From Bacteroidales bacterium (GTDB lineage: Bacteria > Bacteroidota > Bacteroidia > Bacteroidales > Bacteroidaceae): a stretch of 13,740 bases of DNA. Positions 1-7,016 of the stretch are shown one piece after another. The notes below the pieces were generated by a model. The model saw only the letters and a list, made by a program, of their open reading frames with translations. It was not told where the DNA came from and did not search any database. Made by a program: the position numbers and the translations under genes. The stretch's first letter is position 1. Each line of letters starts with the position of its first letter. Location of the stretch: assembly GCA_004557185.1 (NCBI GenBank), contig SFEP01000057.1, forward strand, positions 1-13,740. Reading direction: 5' to 3'.

Positions 1-134
1 TGCCGAGGTATCTGAATCACCTCCTCAAGAGTCTATTTTTTGACAAAGGGGGCTTGTCCATGATAAGCCGAAAGCCACACTTCTGTCTCTCGGAAAGTTT
101 GGGGTGTAGTCTTAGGGGTTAGCGGACAGTAATA
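1..134. repeat. Left copy of 134-bp inverted repeat
   Basis: This stretch recurs in inverted orientation at 13516-13650. By eye the two copies differ by three substitutions (positions 16, 18 and 118) and one extra C in the right copy near position 59. It contains a short internal hairpin, GGCTTGTC-CAT-GATAAGCC (51-69). Similarity ends sharply at 134, while the left limit is cut by the window edge. Neither strand holds a convincing intact gene: one frame reads about 39 codons to a stop at 120 and the indel puts the other copy in a different frame. It could be the end of an insertion element, a MITE or a dispersed intergenic repeat. No transposase was recognised beside it. Confidence 0.85.
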
Positions 135-247
135 ATTGGTTATCTTCGCTTGGTGATTGAAATGTCGCTCAATTACTAATCATTTCGTGACATTTTAAAA
201 GGTCACGGGAGATGAGTTTTGTCTCCGAAAGGTCTCTTGAAGGTCAC
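135..247. other. Intergenic stretch between repeat and tRNA terminator
   Basis: No gene is seen. It holds two small inverted repeats: CGTGAC (186-191) with GTCACG (202-207), and GGAGAT (208-213) with GTCTCC (221-226). The second could form a 6-bp hairpin with one G-U pair. No known RNA family was recognised. Confidence 0.4.
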
Positions 248-288
248 TAATAAAAGAAAAAGCAGTTAAGTTCTTGGCTTAACTGCTT
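248..288 (-). terminator. Rho-independent terminator after the tRNA
   Basis: Read on the minus strand, AAGCAGTTAAG (288-278) pairs perfectly with CTTAACTGCTT (270-260) around a 7-nt loop. It is followed by the T-rich run TTTCTTTTATT. It starts about 12 nt past the tRNA 3' end, as expected for a single-gene tRNA transcript. Confidence 0.9.
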
Positions 289-299
289 GATTTTTAATG

Positions 300-373
300 T
301 GGACCAGCTAGGGCTTGAACCTAGGACCTCCAGATTATGAGTCTGTTGCTCTAACCAACTGAGCTACAAGTCC
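300..373 (-). tRNA. tRNA with CAU anticodon, probably elongator tRNA-Met
   Basis: The minus strand folds as a full cloverleaf. The D arm is GCTC/GAGC with AGTTGG in the loop, the anticodon loop is CTCATAA (anticodon CAU), and the T arm is CTAGG-TTCAAGC-CCTAG. The discriminator base is A at 300 and CCA is not encoded. The acceptor stem GGACTTG/CTGGTCC has one U-G pair and a U6-U67 mismatch, and position 27-43 is an A-G mismatch. CAU can be elongator Met, initiator Met or Ile2 (lysidine-modified). A first pair of G1-C72 argues against a bacterial initiator, but Met and Ile2 cannot be separated with certainty here. A promoter lies just upstream (403-410) and a strong terminator just downstream. 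Confidence 0.92.
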
Positions 374-402
374 AACATCGGACATTTTGCCCTTTGTGGG
401 TG

Positions 403-434
403 CAAAAGTAGGGATTTGTAGGGATATGAGCAAG
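403..434 (-). promoter_or_regulatory. Bacteroidota-type promoter of the tRNA
   Basis: On the minus strand TACTTTTG (410-403) matches the -7 consensus TAnnTTTG. CTTG (434-431), a 3 of 4 match to the -33 TTTG element, lies 20 bp upstream. The predicted start is roughly 20-25 nt before the tRNA 5' end at 373. Confidence 0.65.
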
Positions 435-594
435 AGGGAGGCGGATTTTTTGTGGAGGGGAGAACGTGGGAGAATGGGGGCGATAGAGCAAGTTACATAA
501 CTTCGGTGTCAACTTCTTCATGAGCGACCTGCACAGTTACGCATAGCAGCCCCGCTCCTACCCTCCCCCTTCGGCCGGGCTTAGGAGTAGCCCC

Positions 595-668
595 AAATAG
601 ATGCTACGTAAAAAAGTTTACGTACGACGTGATTTTTTTTACGTACTACGTGATAATTTTTACGTAGC
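595..668. repeat. TACGTA-rich repeat cluster, potential hairpin
   Basis: GCTACGTAAAAA (603-614) is the perfect reverse complement of TTTTTACGTAGC (657-668). Between them the unit TTTACGTAC(G/T)ACGTGAT occurs twice in tandem. The left edge AAATAGATGCTACGTAAA (595-612) recurs exactly, inverted, at 13689-13706. A related sequence is at 10221-10270. Confidence 0.8.
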
Positions 669-722
669 GGCCCGTTGTTCCACGGTTTGTGGGCTACGGG
701 GTGGCGGGCGGAAAGCGTGGGC

Positions 723-767
723 TGAGAAAACGCAGACGAGGCTGTACCGGGTTGCGGTACAGCCTCG
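723..767 (-). terminator. Terminator of pckA
   Basis: A perfect 13-bp stem, CGAGGCTGTACCG (737-749) with CGGTACAGCCTCG (755-767), closes a 5-nt loop. On the minus strand it is followed by TCTGCGTTTTCTC, a short T run. It begins 84 nt past the pckA stop codon. Confidence 0.8.
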
Positions 768-851
768 TGGCGTGTTGAGTATGTCAGTGACAGGTAGGGG
801 GGGCCGTGGGCTCAGAGGAGCGGGGCGCACCCTTACGCTGACGCGGCGCGA

Positions 852-2456
852 TTAGAGCTGAGGACCAGCGGCTACGAGAGCCTTGCCAGCTTCGTTGCCT
901 TCGTACTTGGCGAAGTTCTTGATGAAGCGTGCTGCGAGGTCCTTGGCTTTCTCTTCCCACTGGGCAGCCTCTGCGTAGGTGTCGCGGGGGTCGAGAATGT
1001 TGGGGTCAACGCCGGGGAGTTCGGTGGGCACTACGAAGTTGAAGAAGGGGATAACCTTCGTGGGTGCCTTGTCGATAGAACCGTCGAGGATGGCATCGAT
1101 GATACCGCGGGTGTCGCGGATGGAGATGCGCTTGCCCGTGCCGTTCCAACCGGTGTTTACGAGGTAAGCCTTGGCATCGTTGGCTTCCATCTTCTTGACG
1201 AGTTCCTGTGCGTACTTCGTGGGGTGCAGTTCGAGGAAGGCCTGGCCGAAGCATGCCGAGAAGGTCGGCGTGGGCTCGGTGATGCCGCGCTCTGTGCCTG
1301 CGAGCTTAGCGGTGAAGCCGCTGAGGAAGTAGTACTGAGCCTGGTCGGAGCTGAGGATGGAAACGGGAGGCAGTACACCGAAAGCGTCGGCAGAGAGGAA
1401 GATGACCTGCTTGGCAGCGGGACCCTTGCTGACGGGCTTCACGATGTTCTGGATGTGGTAGATGGGGTAGCTTACGCGTGTGTTCTCGGTAACGCTCTTG
1501 TCGGCGAAGTCAATCTTGCCGTCGGCAGCTACGGTTACGTTCTCGAGGAGGGCGTTGCGCTTGATGGCGCCGTAGATGTCGGGTTCGCTTTCCTTGTCGA
1601 GGTTGATGACCTTAGCGTAGCAACCACCTTCGTAGTTGAAGACGCCGTTGTCGTCCCAGCCGTGTTCGTCGTCGCCGATGAGCTTACGCTTGGGGTCGGT
1701 GGAGAGGGTGGTCTTACCCGTGCCGCTGAGGCCGAAGAAGATAGCGGTGCTGGTCTCCTCCATGTTGGTGTTGGCCGAGCAGTGCATGGATGCGATGCCC
1801 TTGAGGGGGTTGTAGTAGTTCATCATGCTGAACATACCCTTCTTCATTTCACCGCCATACCAGGTGTTGATGATGACCTGCTCGCGGCTGGTGATGTTGA
1901 ACACTACGGCGGTTTCGGAGTTGAGGCCGAGTTCCTTGTAGTTTTCAACCTTAGCCTTGGATGCGTTGTAGACGATGAAGTCGGGCTCGAACTCGGCGAG
2001 TTCTTCAGCCGTAGGACGGATGAACATGTTCGTCACGAAGTGTGCCTGCCATGCCACCTCCATGATGAAGCGTACGGCCATGCGGGTTTCCTTGTTGGCG
2101 CCGCAGAAACCGTCGACTACGAAGAGGCGCTTGTTGGAGAGTTCCTTCTGTGCGATTTCCTTGACTGCCTTCCAGGCTTCCTGGCTGGCAGGCTTGTTGT
2201 CGTTCTTATATTCTTCGCTTGTCCACCATACGGTATCCTTGGAGTTCTCGTCCATCACGATGAACTTGTCCTTGGGCGAACGGCCGGTGTAGATGCCGGT
2301 CATTACGTTCACAGCGTTCAGCTCGGTGTTCTGGCCTACTTCGAAGCCTTCGAGGCCGGCTTTGGTTTCCTCTTCGAAGAGTACTTCGTAGGAGGGGTTG
2401 TGTACGATTTCCTTTACGCCGGTGATGCCGTACTTGGTTAAATCTAATGTTGCCAT
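852..2456 (-). CDS. pckA: Phosphoenolpyruvate carboxykinase (ATP)
   Basis: This cytosolic enzyme interconverts oxaloacetate + ATP and PEP + CO2 + ADP. In anaerobic Bacteroidales it usually runs towards oxaloacetate, fixing CO2 and feeding the succinate branch while making ATP; that direction is known of the group, not visible here. The 534-residue length is usual for the ATP-dependent family. Visible motifs are the substrate loop TGRSPKDKF (R59), the INTWYGGEMKKG block (196-207), the P-loop GLSGTGKT (242-249) and the metal-binding kinase-2 motif LIGDDEHGW (259-267). The start ATG at 2456 follows an A/T-rich leader without Shine-Dalgarno, normal in this phylum, and a TAnnTTTG promoter lies about 100 bp upstream. 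The gene appears monocistronic and intact. Confidence 0.98.
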   Translation of the reverse strand: MATLDLTKYGITGVKEIVHNPSYEVLFEEETKAGLEGFEVGQNTELNAVNVMTGIYTGRSPKDKFIVMDENSKDTVWWTSEEYKNDNKPASQEAWKAVKEIAQKELSNKRLFVVDGFCGANKETRMAVRFIMEVAWQAHFVTNMFIRPTAEELAEFEPDFIVYNASKAKVENYKELGLNSETAVVFNITSREQVIINTWYGGEMKKGMFSMMNYYNPLKGIASMHCSANTNMEETSTAIFFGLSGTGKTTLSTDPKRKLIGDDEHGWDDNGVFNYEGGCYAKVINLDKESEPDIYGAIKRNALLENVTVAADGKIDFADKSVTENTRVSYPIYHIQNIVKPVSKGPAAKQVIFLSADAFGVLPPVSILSSDQAQYYFLSGFTAKLAGTERGITEPTPTFSACFGQAFLELHPTKYAQELVKKMEANDAKAYLVNTGWNGTGKRISIRDTRGIIDAILDGSIDKAPTKVIPFFNFVVPTELPGVDPNILDPRDTYAEAAQWEEKAKDLAARFIKNFAKYEGNEAGKALVAAGPQL

Positions 2457-2558
2457 AATGTTTTATTGGTTAATAAATTTGTTTGCTTTCTCTCTTGGCT
2501 TCCAGGCGCTTGCAGGCAAGGGCTGAAGGTTGCCGCTTGTGCCTAGGATTAGCCGTAG

Positions 2559-2588
2559 CAAAAGTACGAAAAAGTAATATACATCAAA
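2559..2588 (-). promoter_or_regulatory. Promoter of pckA
   Basis: On the minus strand TTTG (2588-2585) is followed after 18 bp by TACTTTTG (2566-2559), matching the Bacteroidota -33/-7 consensus. The predicted leader is about 95 nt. Confidence 0.65.
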
Positions 2589-2814
2589 AGCATTTAGGTT
2601 TTTTTATTCTGCAGGTGATATGGGGCGGGGGCTGAAACGGGGCGTGGCGGAACTTCGACGCTTGGAGGAGGGGATGAGGCGGATGGCTTTGGGCTTGACA
2701 AAAAGGTGGAATGAAGTAGGCAGAAAACCAACCTTTTCGTTAAGCCAAATGAGCAACGCCAAAGCCGAGAGGATTTGAGCGATGCCATGGCGAGAAAAGG
2801 TCGGATGAAATCCA

Positions 2815-2865
2815 ACGCCTGCCACCTTCGCGGCGCGCTGTGGCGGGGCTGAAGGTGGCAGGCGT
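2815..2865 (-). terminator. Hairpin terminator after dsbD
   Basis: A perfect 15-bp stem pairs ACGCCTGCCACCTTC (2815-2829) with its complement at 2851-2865 across a 21-nt GC-rich loop. It lies 26 nt past the dsbD stop. The following minus-strand sequence (TTGGATTTCATCC) is only weakly T-rich, so its termination efficiency is uncertain. Confidence 0.65.
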
Positions 2866-2891
2866 AGGGGTGAGAGACGGGCGCTATTCTT

Positions 2892-4925
2892 TTACTTTTG
2901 GTAGTTGTCGAGTCCCGTCTTGAGGAATTTTACGAATTTGTCGACATCTTCGTCGTAGGAGTAGGAGTGGTTGAGGGGCTTGCCCTGGTTGTCGATGAGG
3001 ACGTAGAAGGGCTGTGCGTTGGCGCCGAACTTGCTGCGCTGCAGGTAGCTCCACTTGTCGCCCACGGTGCGGAGTGTGGTGGTCTGTCCGCCTTCCTGCA
3101 CCTCGATGGGCTCGGGGAGGGGGGCTTTTTCGTCGACGTAGAGGGAGATGAGCACATAGTCCTTCATGAGGAGGTCGCGCACCTTGGCGTCGTGCCACAC
3201 GGCGAGTTCCATTTTACGGCAGTTCACGCAGCCATGGCCGGTGAAGTCGACCACTACGGGTTTGCCCACGCTCTGAGCATAAGCCATGCCGGCTTCGTAG
3301 TCGCGGAATTTGGCCTCAATCTTGACGGGGTCGAGGTTGAAGTCCTGCGTGGAAATGGGCGGGGCGAAGGCGCTGACGGCCTTGACGGGTGCGCCCCACA
3401 GACCGGGCACCATGTAGACGGCAAAGGAGAGCGAGGCCAGGGCCAGGAAGAAGCGAGGCACCGAGGTGTGGTGCTCGTCCTCGTCGTCGTGGGGGAACTT
3501 GATGCCGCCCAGCAGGTAGACGCCGAGCAGGGCGAAGAGCACTATCCAGAGGGCGAGGAAGGTTTCGCGGTCGAGCAGATGCCAGCCGTAGGCGAGGTCG
3601 GCCACAGAGAGGAACTTGAGGGCGAAGGCCAGTTCGAGGAAGCCCAGCACCACCTTCACCATGTTGAGCCAGCCGCCGCTCTTGGGAGCACTCTTGAGCC
3701 ACGTGGGGAAGAGGGCGAAGAGGGTGAAAGGCAGAGCCAAGGCTACGGCGAAACCGAGCATGCCGATGGTGGGAGCAAGCGCCGAACCCCCGCTCGTGCT
3801 GACCTCGACAAGCAGGAAGCCGATGATGGGACCCGTGCACGAGAAGCTGACGAGCGACAGTGTGAACGCCATGAGGAAGATGCTCAGCAAACCTGTGGTT
3901 TTCTCGGCCTTGTTGTCGACAGCATCGCCCCACTTCGAGGGAAGCGTGATTTCAAAACCGCCAAAGAAGCTGGCGGCAAACACCACGAGCATGAGGAAGA
4001 AGAGGATGTTGAAGATGGCGTTGGTGGAGAGGTCGTTGAGCGCATTGGCGCCGAACAGGGTGGTGATGATAAGGCCCAGCGCCACGTAGATGACAATGAT
4101 GCTCACGCCGTAGGTGATGGCGTCGCGAATGCCCTTGGCACGGTCGCCGGCTCGCTTGAGGAAGAAGCTGACCGTCATGGGGATGATGGGCCACACGCAA
4201 GGGGTGAAGAGGGCTACGAGGCCGCCCACAAAGCCGAGGAAGAAGATGTACCACCAAGCCTTGCCGGCCACGTCGCCTGTGTCGCCGCCGAAGCTGCGAA
4301 GTTCGTCGATGACGGGTGTCCAGAGCGTTTTGGCAGCCGCGCTGTCGACGGCCACCACGGGCAGTGCGTCGGTGGCGGCAGTGTCGGCGGCAGCGGGTGC
4401 CTCGGGCTGTGCGGCAGAAGCCTCGGGTGCGGCGGGTGCCTCGGGCTGTGCGGCGGATGCGGCAGCCTGTGCAGCGGGACCGTCGGTGCCTTGCAGCTTG
4501 CAGTCAACCGAGGTGGGAGGCAAACAGTTCTCGTCGTTGCAGGCGCCGAATTTCAGGTAGCCCTTCAGTTCGTATTCCTTCTCGGTCAGTTCTACACGTT
4601 GGGTGAAGGTGGCCTGGTGTTCGAAGAAGGTGACGGGCATTTCGAAGATGGGGTCCTGCATGGTCTTGGCGCCCAGTCCGGGCTTGAGGCTGCCCTTGAG
4701 ACGTGCGCCCTTGATGCGGTCGACGCCGAAGGTGGCCGGCGTAGGACCGCCCTCGCCGATGTTGGTGGAGTAGATGTGCCAGCCTGCGTCGGCCTTGCCG
4801 TGAAACACGATGTCGACCGTGGTAGCATTCACGCGCTTGTACTGAACGCTGAAGTTGACCTGAGCCTGCACTGCCGTCACAACGGTGAGCAGCAGCACGA
4901 GCGTGCTGAATAAAATCTTTTTCAT
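2892..4925 (-). CDS. dsbD: DsbD-type thiol:disulfide interchange protein
   Basis: An inner-membrane reductase that carries electrons from cytosolic thioredoxin to periplasmic thiol proteins. The order matches full-length DsbD: signal peptide 1-21 (cleavage after VQA, mature N-terminus Gln22), N-terminal periplasmic domain with C129, C134 and C142, then an Ala/Pro/Glu linker (about 148-185). The eight-helix core (about 223-510) follows, with membrane cysteines in FTPCVWP (C243) and FSCTGP (C363). A C-terminal thioredoxin-like domain carries active site CVNC (C566, C569). The 677 residues are slightly longer than the E. coli protein. The linker contains a 13-residue repeat encoded by a 39-bp DNA repeat. 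A promoter at 5033-5063 and a terminator at 2815-2865 suggest a single-gene unit. Homologues in Bacteroidota are often annotated simply as protein-disulfide reductase. Confidence 0.95.
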   Translation of the reverse strand: MKKILFSTLVLLLTVVTAVQAQVNFSVQYKRVNATTVDIVFHGKADAGWHIYSTNIGEGGPTPATFGVDRIKGARLKGSLKPGLGAKTMQDPIFEMPVTFFEHQATFTQRVELTEKEYELKGYLKFGACNDENCLPPTSVDCKLQGTDGPAAQAAASAAQPEAPAAPEASAAQPEAPAAADTAATDALPVVAVDSAAAKTLWTPVIDELRSFGGDTGDVAGKAWWYIFFLGFVGGLVALFTPCVWPIIPMTVSFFLKRAGDRAKGIRDAITYGVSIIVIYVALGLIITTLFGANALNDLSTNAIFNILFFLMLVVFAASFFGGFEITLPSKWGDAVDNKAEKTTGLLSIFLMAFTLSLVSFSCTGPIIGFLLVEVSTSGGSALAPTIGMLGFAVALALPFTLFALFPTWLKSAPKSGGWLNMVKVVLGFLELAFALKFLSVADLAYGWHLLDRETFLALWIVLFALLGVYLLGGIKFPHDDEDEHHTSVPRFFLALASLSFAVYMVPGLWGAPVKAVSAFAPPISTQDFNLDPVKIEAKFRDYEAGMAYAQSVGKPVVVDFTGHGCVNCRKMELAVWHDAKVRDLLMKDYVLISLYVDEKAPLPEPIEVQEGGQTTTLRTVGDKWSYLQRSKFGANAQPFYVLIDNQGKPLNHSYSYDEDVDKFVKFLKTGLDNYQK
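4393..4454. repeat. 39-bp-period repeat inside dsbD linker
   Basis: A 23-bp sequence starting GCGGGTGCCTCGGGC occurs at 4393-4415 and again at 4432-4454. The 39-bp period equals 13 codons and encodes the repeated AAQPEAPAA linker segment of DsbD. It keeps the frame, so copy-number change would only alter linker length. Confidence 0.8.
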
Positions 4926-5032
4926 GAAAAGGTATGTAACGAAGTATTAAATGCGTTTTTCACCTCCCTGGCACCACACCGTGTAGCCATGCCGAGGCTG
5001 CCGCGACCCTTTGCCGCAGCATCATGCGGCTG

Positions 5033-5063
5033 CAAAAGTAGCAAAATGCCCTTGAATGAGAAA
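5033..5063 (-). promoter_or_regulatory. Promoter of dsbD
   Basis: On the minus strand TACTTTTG (5040-5033) matches TAnnTTTG. TTTC (5063-5060), one base off TTTG, lies 19 bp upstream. The predicted leader is about 100 nt to the ATG at 4925. Confidence 0.6.
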
Positions 5064-5108
5064 CGGATAGCGGGAAAAGGTGTGCGGCGACGCTTTCTGC
5101 CCATCCCT

Positions 5109-5846
5109 CTATTTCCTCCCGAAGTCGGCGGGCACTTCGCCCCAGGCACGGGTGTTCCATTTCAGCAGGGGGATGTCGTCCCACTGATGCGTGGCGAGCC
5201 AGTTTTCGGCGCGGGCTATGAGTTGGAAGAGGGGTTCGGTGCGGGGTGTGCGGGCCAGGCGGGTGCGGCATTTGCGGGCCTTCACCCAGAGCATGGCGTT
5301 GCGTGAGTCGGAGTAGACGGTGCGCTTGATGCCTTGCTGCTTGAGGAGGGCTAAGGCGTGGACGATGGCGAGAAATTCGCCGATGTTGTTGGTGCCGTAC
5401 ACGGGACCGTAGTGAAAGAGCGTGGCCCCCGTGGTGAGGCATACGCCGCGGTATTCCATCGCACCGGGATTGCCCGAGCACGCCGCATCCACGGCAATGG
5501 CCTGCGCCTCGACGCCCTGGGGGAGCGGCAGCACCGTGTCGTGGCGCCACGATGGCGGATTGGGCGGCAGTGCTGCCGAATTGCCGCGCTGGCGTGGCTT
5601 GGCCGCTTTTCGGGCTTTGGTTGGGGTGGAAGATGCCTTTGCTTCGGGTGTGGCAGCCGTAGCCTCGCTGCCTGCCTTGACCTCGGGAACTCCTGCGGCA
5701 AAGGCGGCCTCGGCTTCGGCCTGCGTGGCAAATGCCTTGTAGCGTGCGGCAGGGAAATGCAGCACCTGGGCACAACAGGTTTCCCAGTCGGTGTAAATGC
5801 CCGGCACATTTCCCCGCCACACCACGTAAAACTTCTTCTTCGGCAT
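5109..5846 (-). CDS. rnhA: Ribonuclease HI with N-terminal viroplasmin (hybrid-binding) domain
   Basis: This enzyme degrades RNA in RNA-DNA hybrids in the cytoplasm, clearing R-loops and replication primers. Residues 3-50 (KFYVVWRGNVPGIYTDW and following) form the caulimovirus viroplasmin/RNase H1 hybrid-binding fold, with the aromatic and basic positions that hold the duplex. Residues 51-105 are an Ala/Lys/Pro-rich linker. The catalytic domain (about 113-245) keeps the four acidic residues D120 (AVDAACSGNPG), E157 (NNIGEF), D180 (YSDSRNA) and D241 (PADFGRK). The 245-residue length fits this two-domain class, common in Bacteroidota. The ATG at 5846 directly begins the conserved MPKKKFYVVW. 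It follows the cyclase gene by 99 bp with a hairpin between them; no clear TAnnTTTG promoter was seen. Confidence 0.93.
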   Translation of the reverse strand: MPKKKFYVVWRGNVPGIYTDWETCCAQVLHFPAARYKAFATQAEAEAAFAAGVPEVKAGSEATAATPEAKASSTPTKARKAAKPRQRGNSAALPPNPPSWRHDTVLPLPQGVEAQAIAVDAACSGNPGAMEYRGVCLTTGATLFHYGPVYGTNNIGEFLAIVHALALLKQQGIKRTVYSDSRNAMLWVKARKCRTRLARTPRTEPLFQLIARAENWLATHQWDDIPLLKWNTRAWGEVPADFGRK

Positions 5847-5880
5847 ATCCTACAATGAAATGAAAGGAGATGTTTTCAGG

Positions 5881-5939
5881 AAAAGGGGGTGCCGCAGTTT
5901 GCGCACTCCTTCGTGGCACACCGCGTTGCGCCCCCTTTT
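5881..5939 (-). terminator. Hairpin terminator after glutaminyl cyclase-like gene
   Basis: AAAAGGGGGTGC (5881-5892) pairs with GCGCCCCCTTTT (5928-5939), a 12-bp stem with one U-G pair. It starts a few bases past the stop codon at 5946. On the minus strand the 3' arm ends in TTTT, so the stem itself supplies the U run. Confidence 0.65.
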
Positions 5940-5945
5940 ATTTCC

Positions 5946-6950
5946 TCATTCGCCGCGTTCTTCTGCGAGGAATTGCAGGAGCGTCTGCCCTACGCCTTGC
6001 AAGGTGGCGGTCGAAATGTTTTCGGGCGTGTCGGCCGTAGTGTGCCAGGTGGCTCCAAAGGTTTTCTCTCCCTCCACGCAGGGAATGATGTCGACGGTGG
6101 GAATGCCCGCTATTTCGTTCATAGGCACGTGGTCATCCTGGGCCCATCCACCCTCTTCGGGACTGAAGAGTTGGGCTGCGCCGGCCCGTTGTGCCACGTC
6201 CCAGAGCCTCACCATCAGTTCGCGGGCAAAGCGCATGGAGTAGCCCTCGTAGCAGTAGCGTGCATCGCTGCCTCCCACCATGTCGAGTAAGATGCCGTAG
6301 CGTGCGGTATAGCCGGATTTGTGGGGATGCTGCGCCCAGTAGCGCGACCCCATGCACCAGTCGGAGCCGTCGGCAGGTGCCCGGTCGTCGGCCCAGTAAG
6401 GTGCGCCGTAGTCCTCGGCGTCGAAGCAGATGAAGTCGATGCCCACGGCCGGCTTGAGTTCGTTGAGCAGCCGCGCCACCTCCAGCATCACGGCCACGCC
6501 GCTGGCCCCGTCGTTGGCGGCCATCACAGGTTCGCGGTGCTTGGCTGAGTCGGGGTCGGCATCGGCCCACGGTCGGCTTTCCCAGTGGGTGCAGATAATG
6601 AGGCGCTCCTTGCGTTCGGGCTTGTAGGAGGCTATGATGTTGCGGGCCTTCAGCGTGCGTCCGTCCCATGCTTTCAGGTCGGCGTGCTGCTCCTGCACTT
6701 CCAAGCCCAAGGCTTTGAAGCGTGCCACGATGTAGTTGCCGCAAGCGCGGTGTGCTTCGGAGTTGGGCACACGTGGTCCGAAGGCACACTGGGCCTGTAT
6801 GGTGGCCAACGCGGAGTCAGCGCAGAATTTCACCTGCGTCAGGGCCGCGGTGTCGGCCTCGGAGTCGCCGCTGGTGGCTGCGTGCGGATTTTTGCAGGCC
6901 ACGGCCAGTGCGAGGAGGGGTAAAAGGAAAAGATGCTTGTAAGAGAACAT
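5946..6950 (-). CDS. M28-family lipoprotein, probable glutaminyl-peptide cyclotransferase
   Basis: Type II glutaminyl cyclases turn an N-terminal Gln of exported proteins into pyroglutamate; the fold is that of M28 zinc aminopeptidases. The protein has a lipoprotein signal with lipobox LAVAC (Cys19), so it is expected on a membrane facing the periplasm. Candidate zinc ligands are D147 (AANDGAS), D180 (FDAED) and H303 (WHTTAD). Residues matching the cyclase active site are E179, D223 (LLDMVGG), D272/D273 (QDDHVP) and W302. The single-zinc pattern and WHT motif favour cyclase over aminopeptidase, but only an alignment or assay would settle it. The 334-residue length is usual. The gene lies 66 bp after the C26-M19 fusion gene with no promoter seen between them, so co-transcription is likely. 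Confidence 0.87.
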   Translation of the reverse strand: MFSYKHLFLLPLLALAVACKNPHAATSGDSEADTAALTQVKFCADSALATIQAQCAFGPRVPNSEAHRACGNYIVARFKALGLEVQEQHADLKAWDGRTLKARNIIASYKPERKERLIICTHWESRPWADADPDSAKHREPVMAANDGASGVAVMLEVARLLNELKPAVGIDFICFDAEDYGAPYWADDRAPADGSDWCMGSRYWAQHPHKSGYTARYGILLDMVGGSDARYCYEGYSMRFARELMVRLWDVAQRAGAAQLFSPEEGGWAQDDHVPMNEIAGIPTVDIIPCVEGEKTFGATWHTTADTPENISTATLQGVGQTLLQFLAEERGE

Positions 6951-7016
6951 GTTGTTTTCGGGAGGAATAAATAGGAAATGGCGGGCGTAATAAAAATGGC
7001 CTCTTCGGTGTGCTGA

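Larger units (their letters stand above)
374..851. other. 478-bp intergenic region between tRNA and pckA
   Basis: No gene is supported. The region holds, in order, the tRNA promoter (403-434), a G-rich stretch, and a possible imperfect hairpin (CTCCTA-CCC at 555-563 with GGG and TAGGAG at 577-587). These are followed by the TACGTA repeat cluster (595-668) and the pckA terminator (723-767). An 84-codon open frame at 601-855 runs through the repeat cluster, has repeat-derived composition and overlaps the pckA end, so it is not called. Confidence 0.6.
2457..2891. other. 435-bp intergenic region between pckA and dsbD
   Basis: It holds the pckA leader and promoter (2457-2588) and the dsbD terminator hairpin (2815-2865). 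Two overlapping 73-codon frames at 2594-2825 have unstructured, low-complexity translations and no promoter, so no gene is called in the middle. Confidence 0.6.

Noticed and set aside
601..855. 84-codon plus-strand frame upstream of the pckA end
   Set aside because: It starts inside the TACGTA repeat cluster, crosses the pckA terminator hairpin and overlaps the pckA stop; the translation is repeat-derived.
1224..2441. A 405-codon open frame antisense to pckA
   Set aside because: Shadow of the pckA reading frame; low-complexity translation, no promoter and no recognisable fold.
2594..2825. Two overlapping 73-codon minus-strand frames between pckA and dsbD
   Set aside because: Unstructured translations, they run into the dsbD terminator and the pckA promoter lies just beyond; no support for a gene.
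2898..4913. A 671-codon open frame antisense to almost all of dsbD
   Set aside because: It mirrors dsbD codon bias, its translation is Gly/Val/Glu-rich without any domain, and dsbD itself has complete motifs and a promoter.
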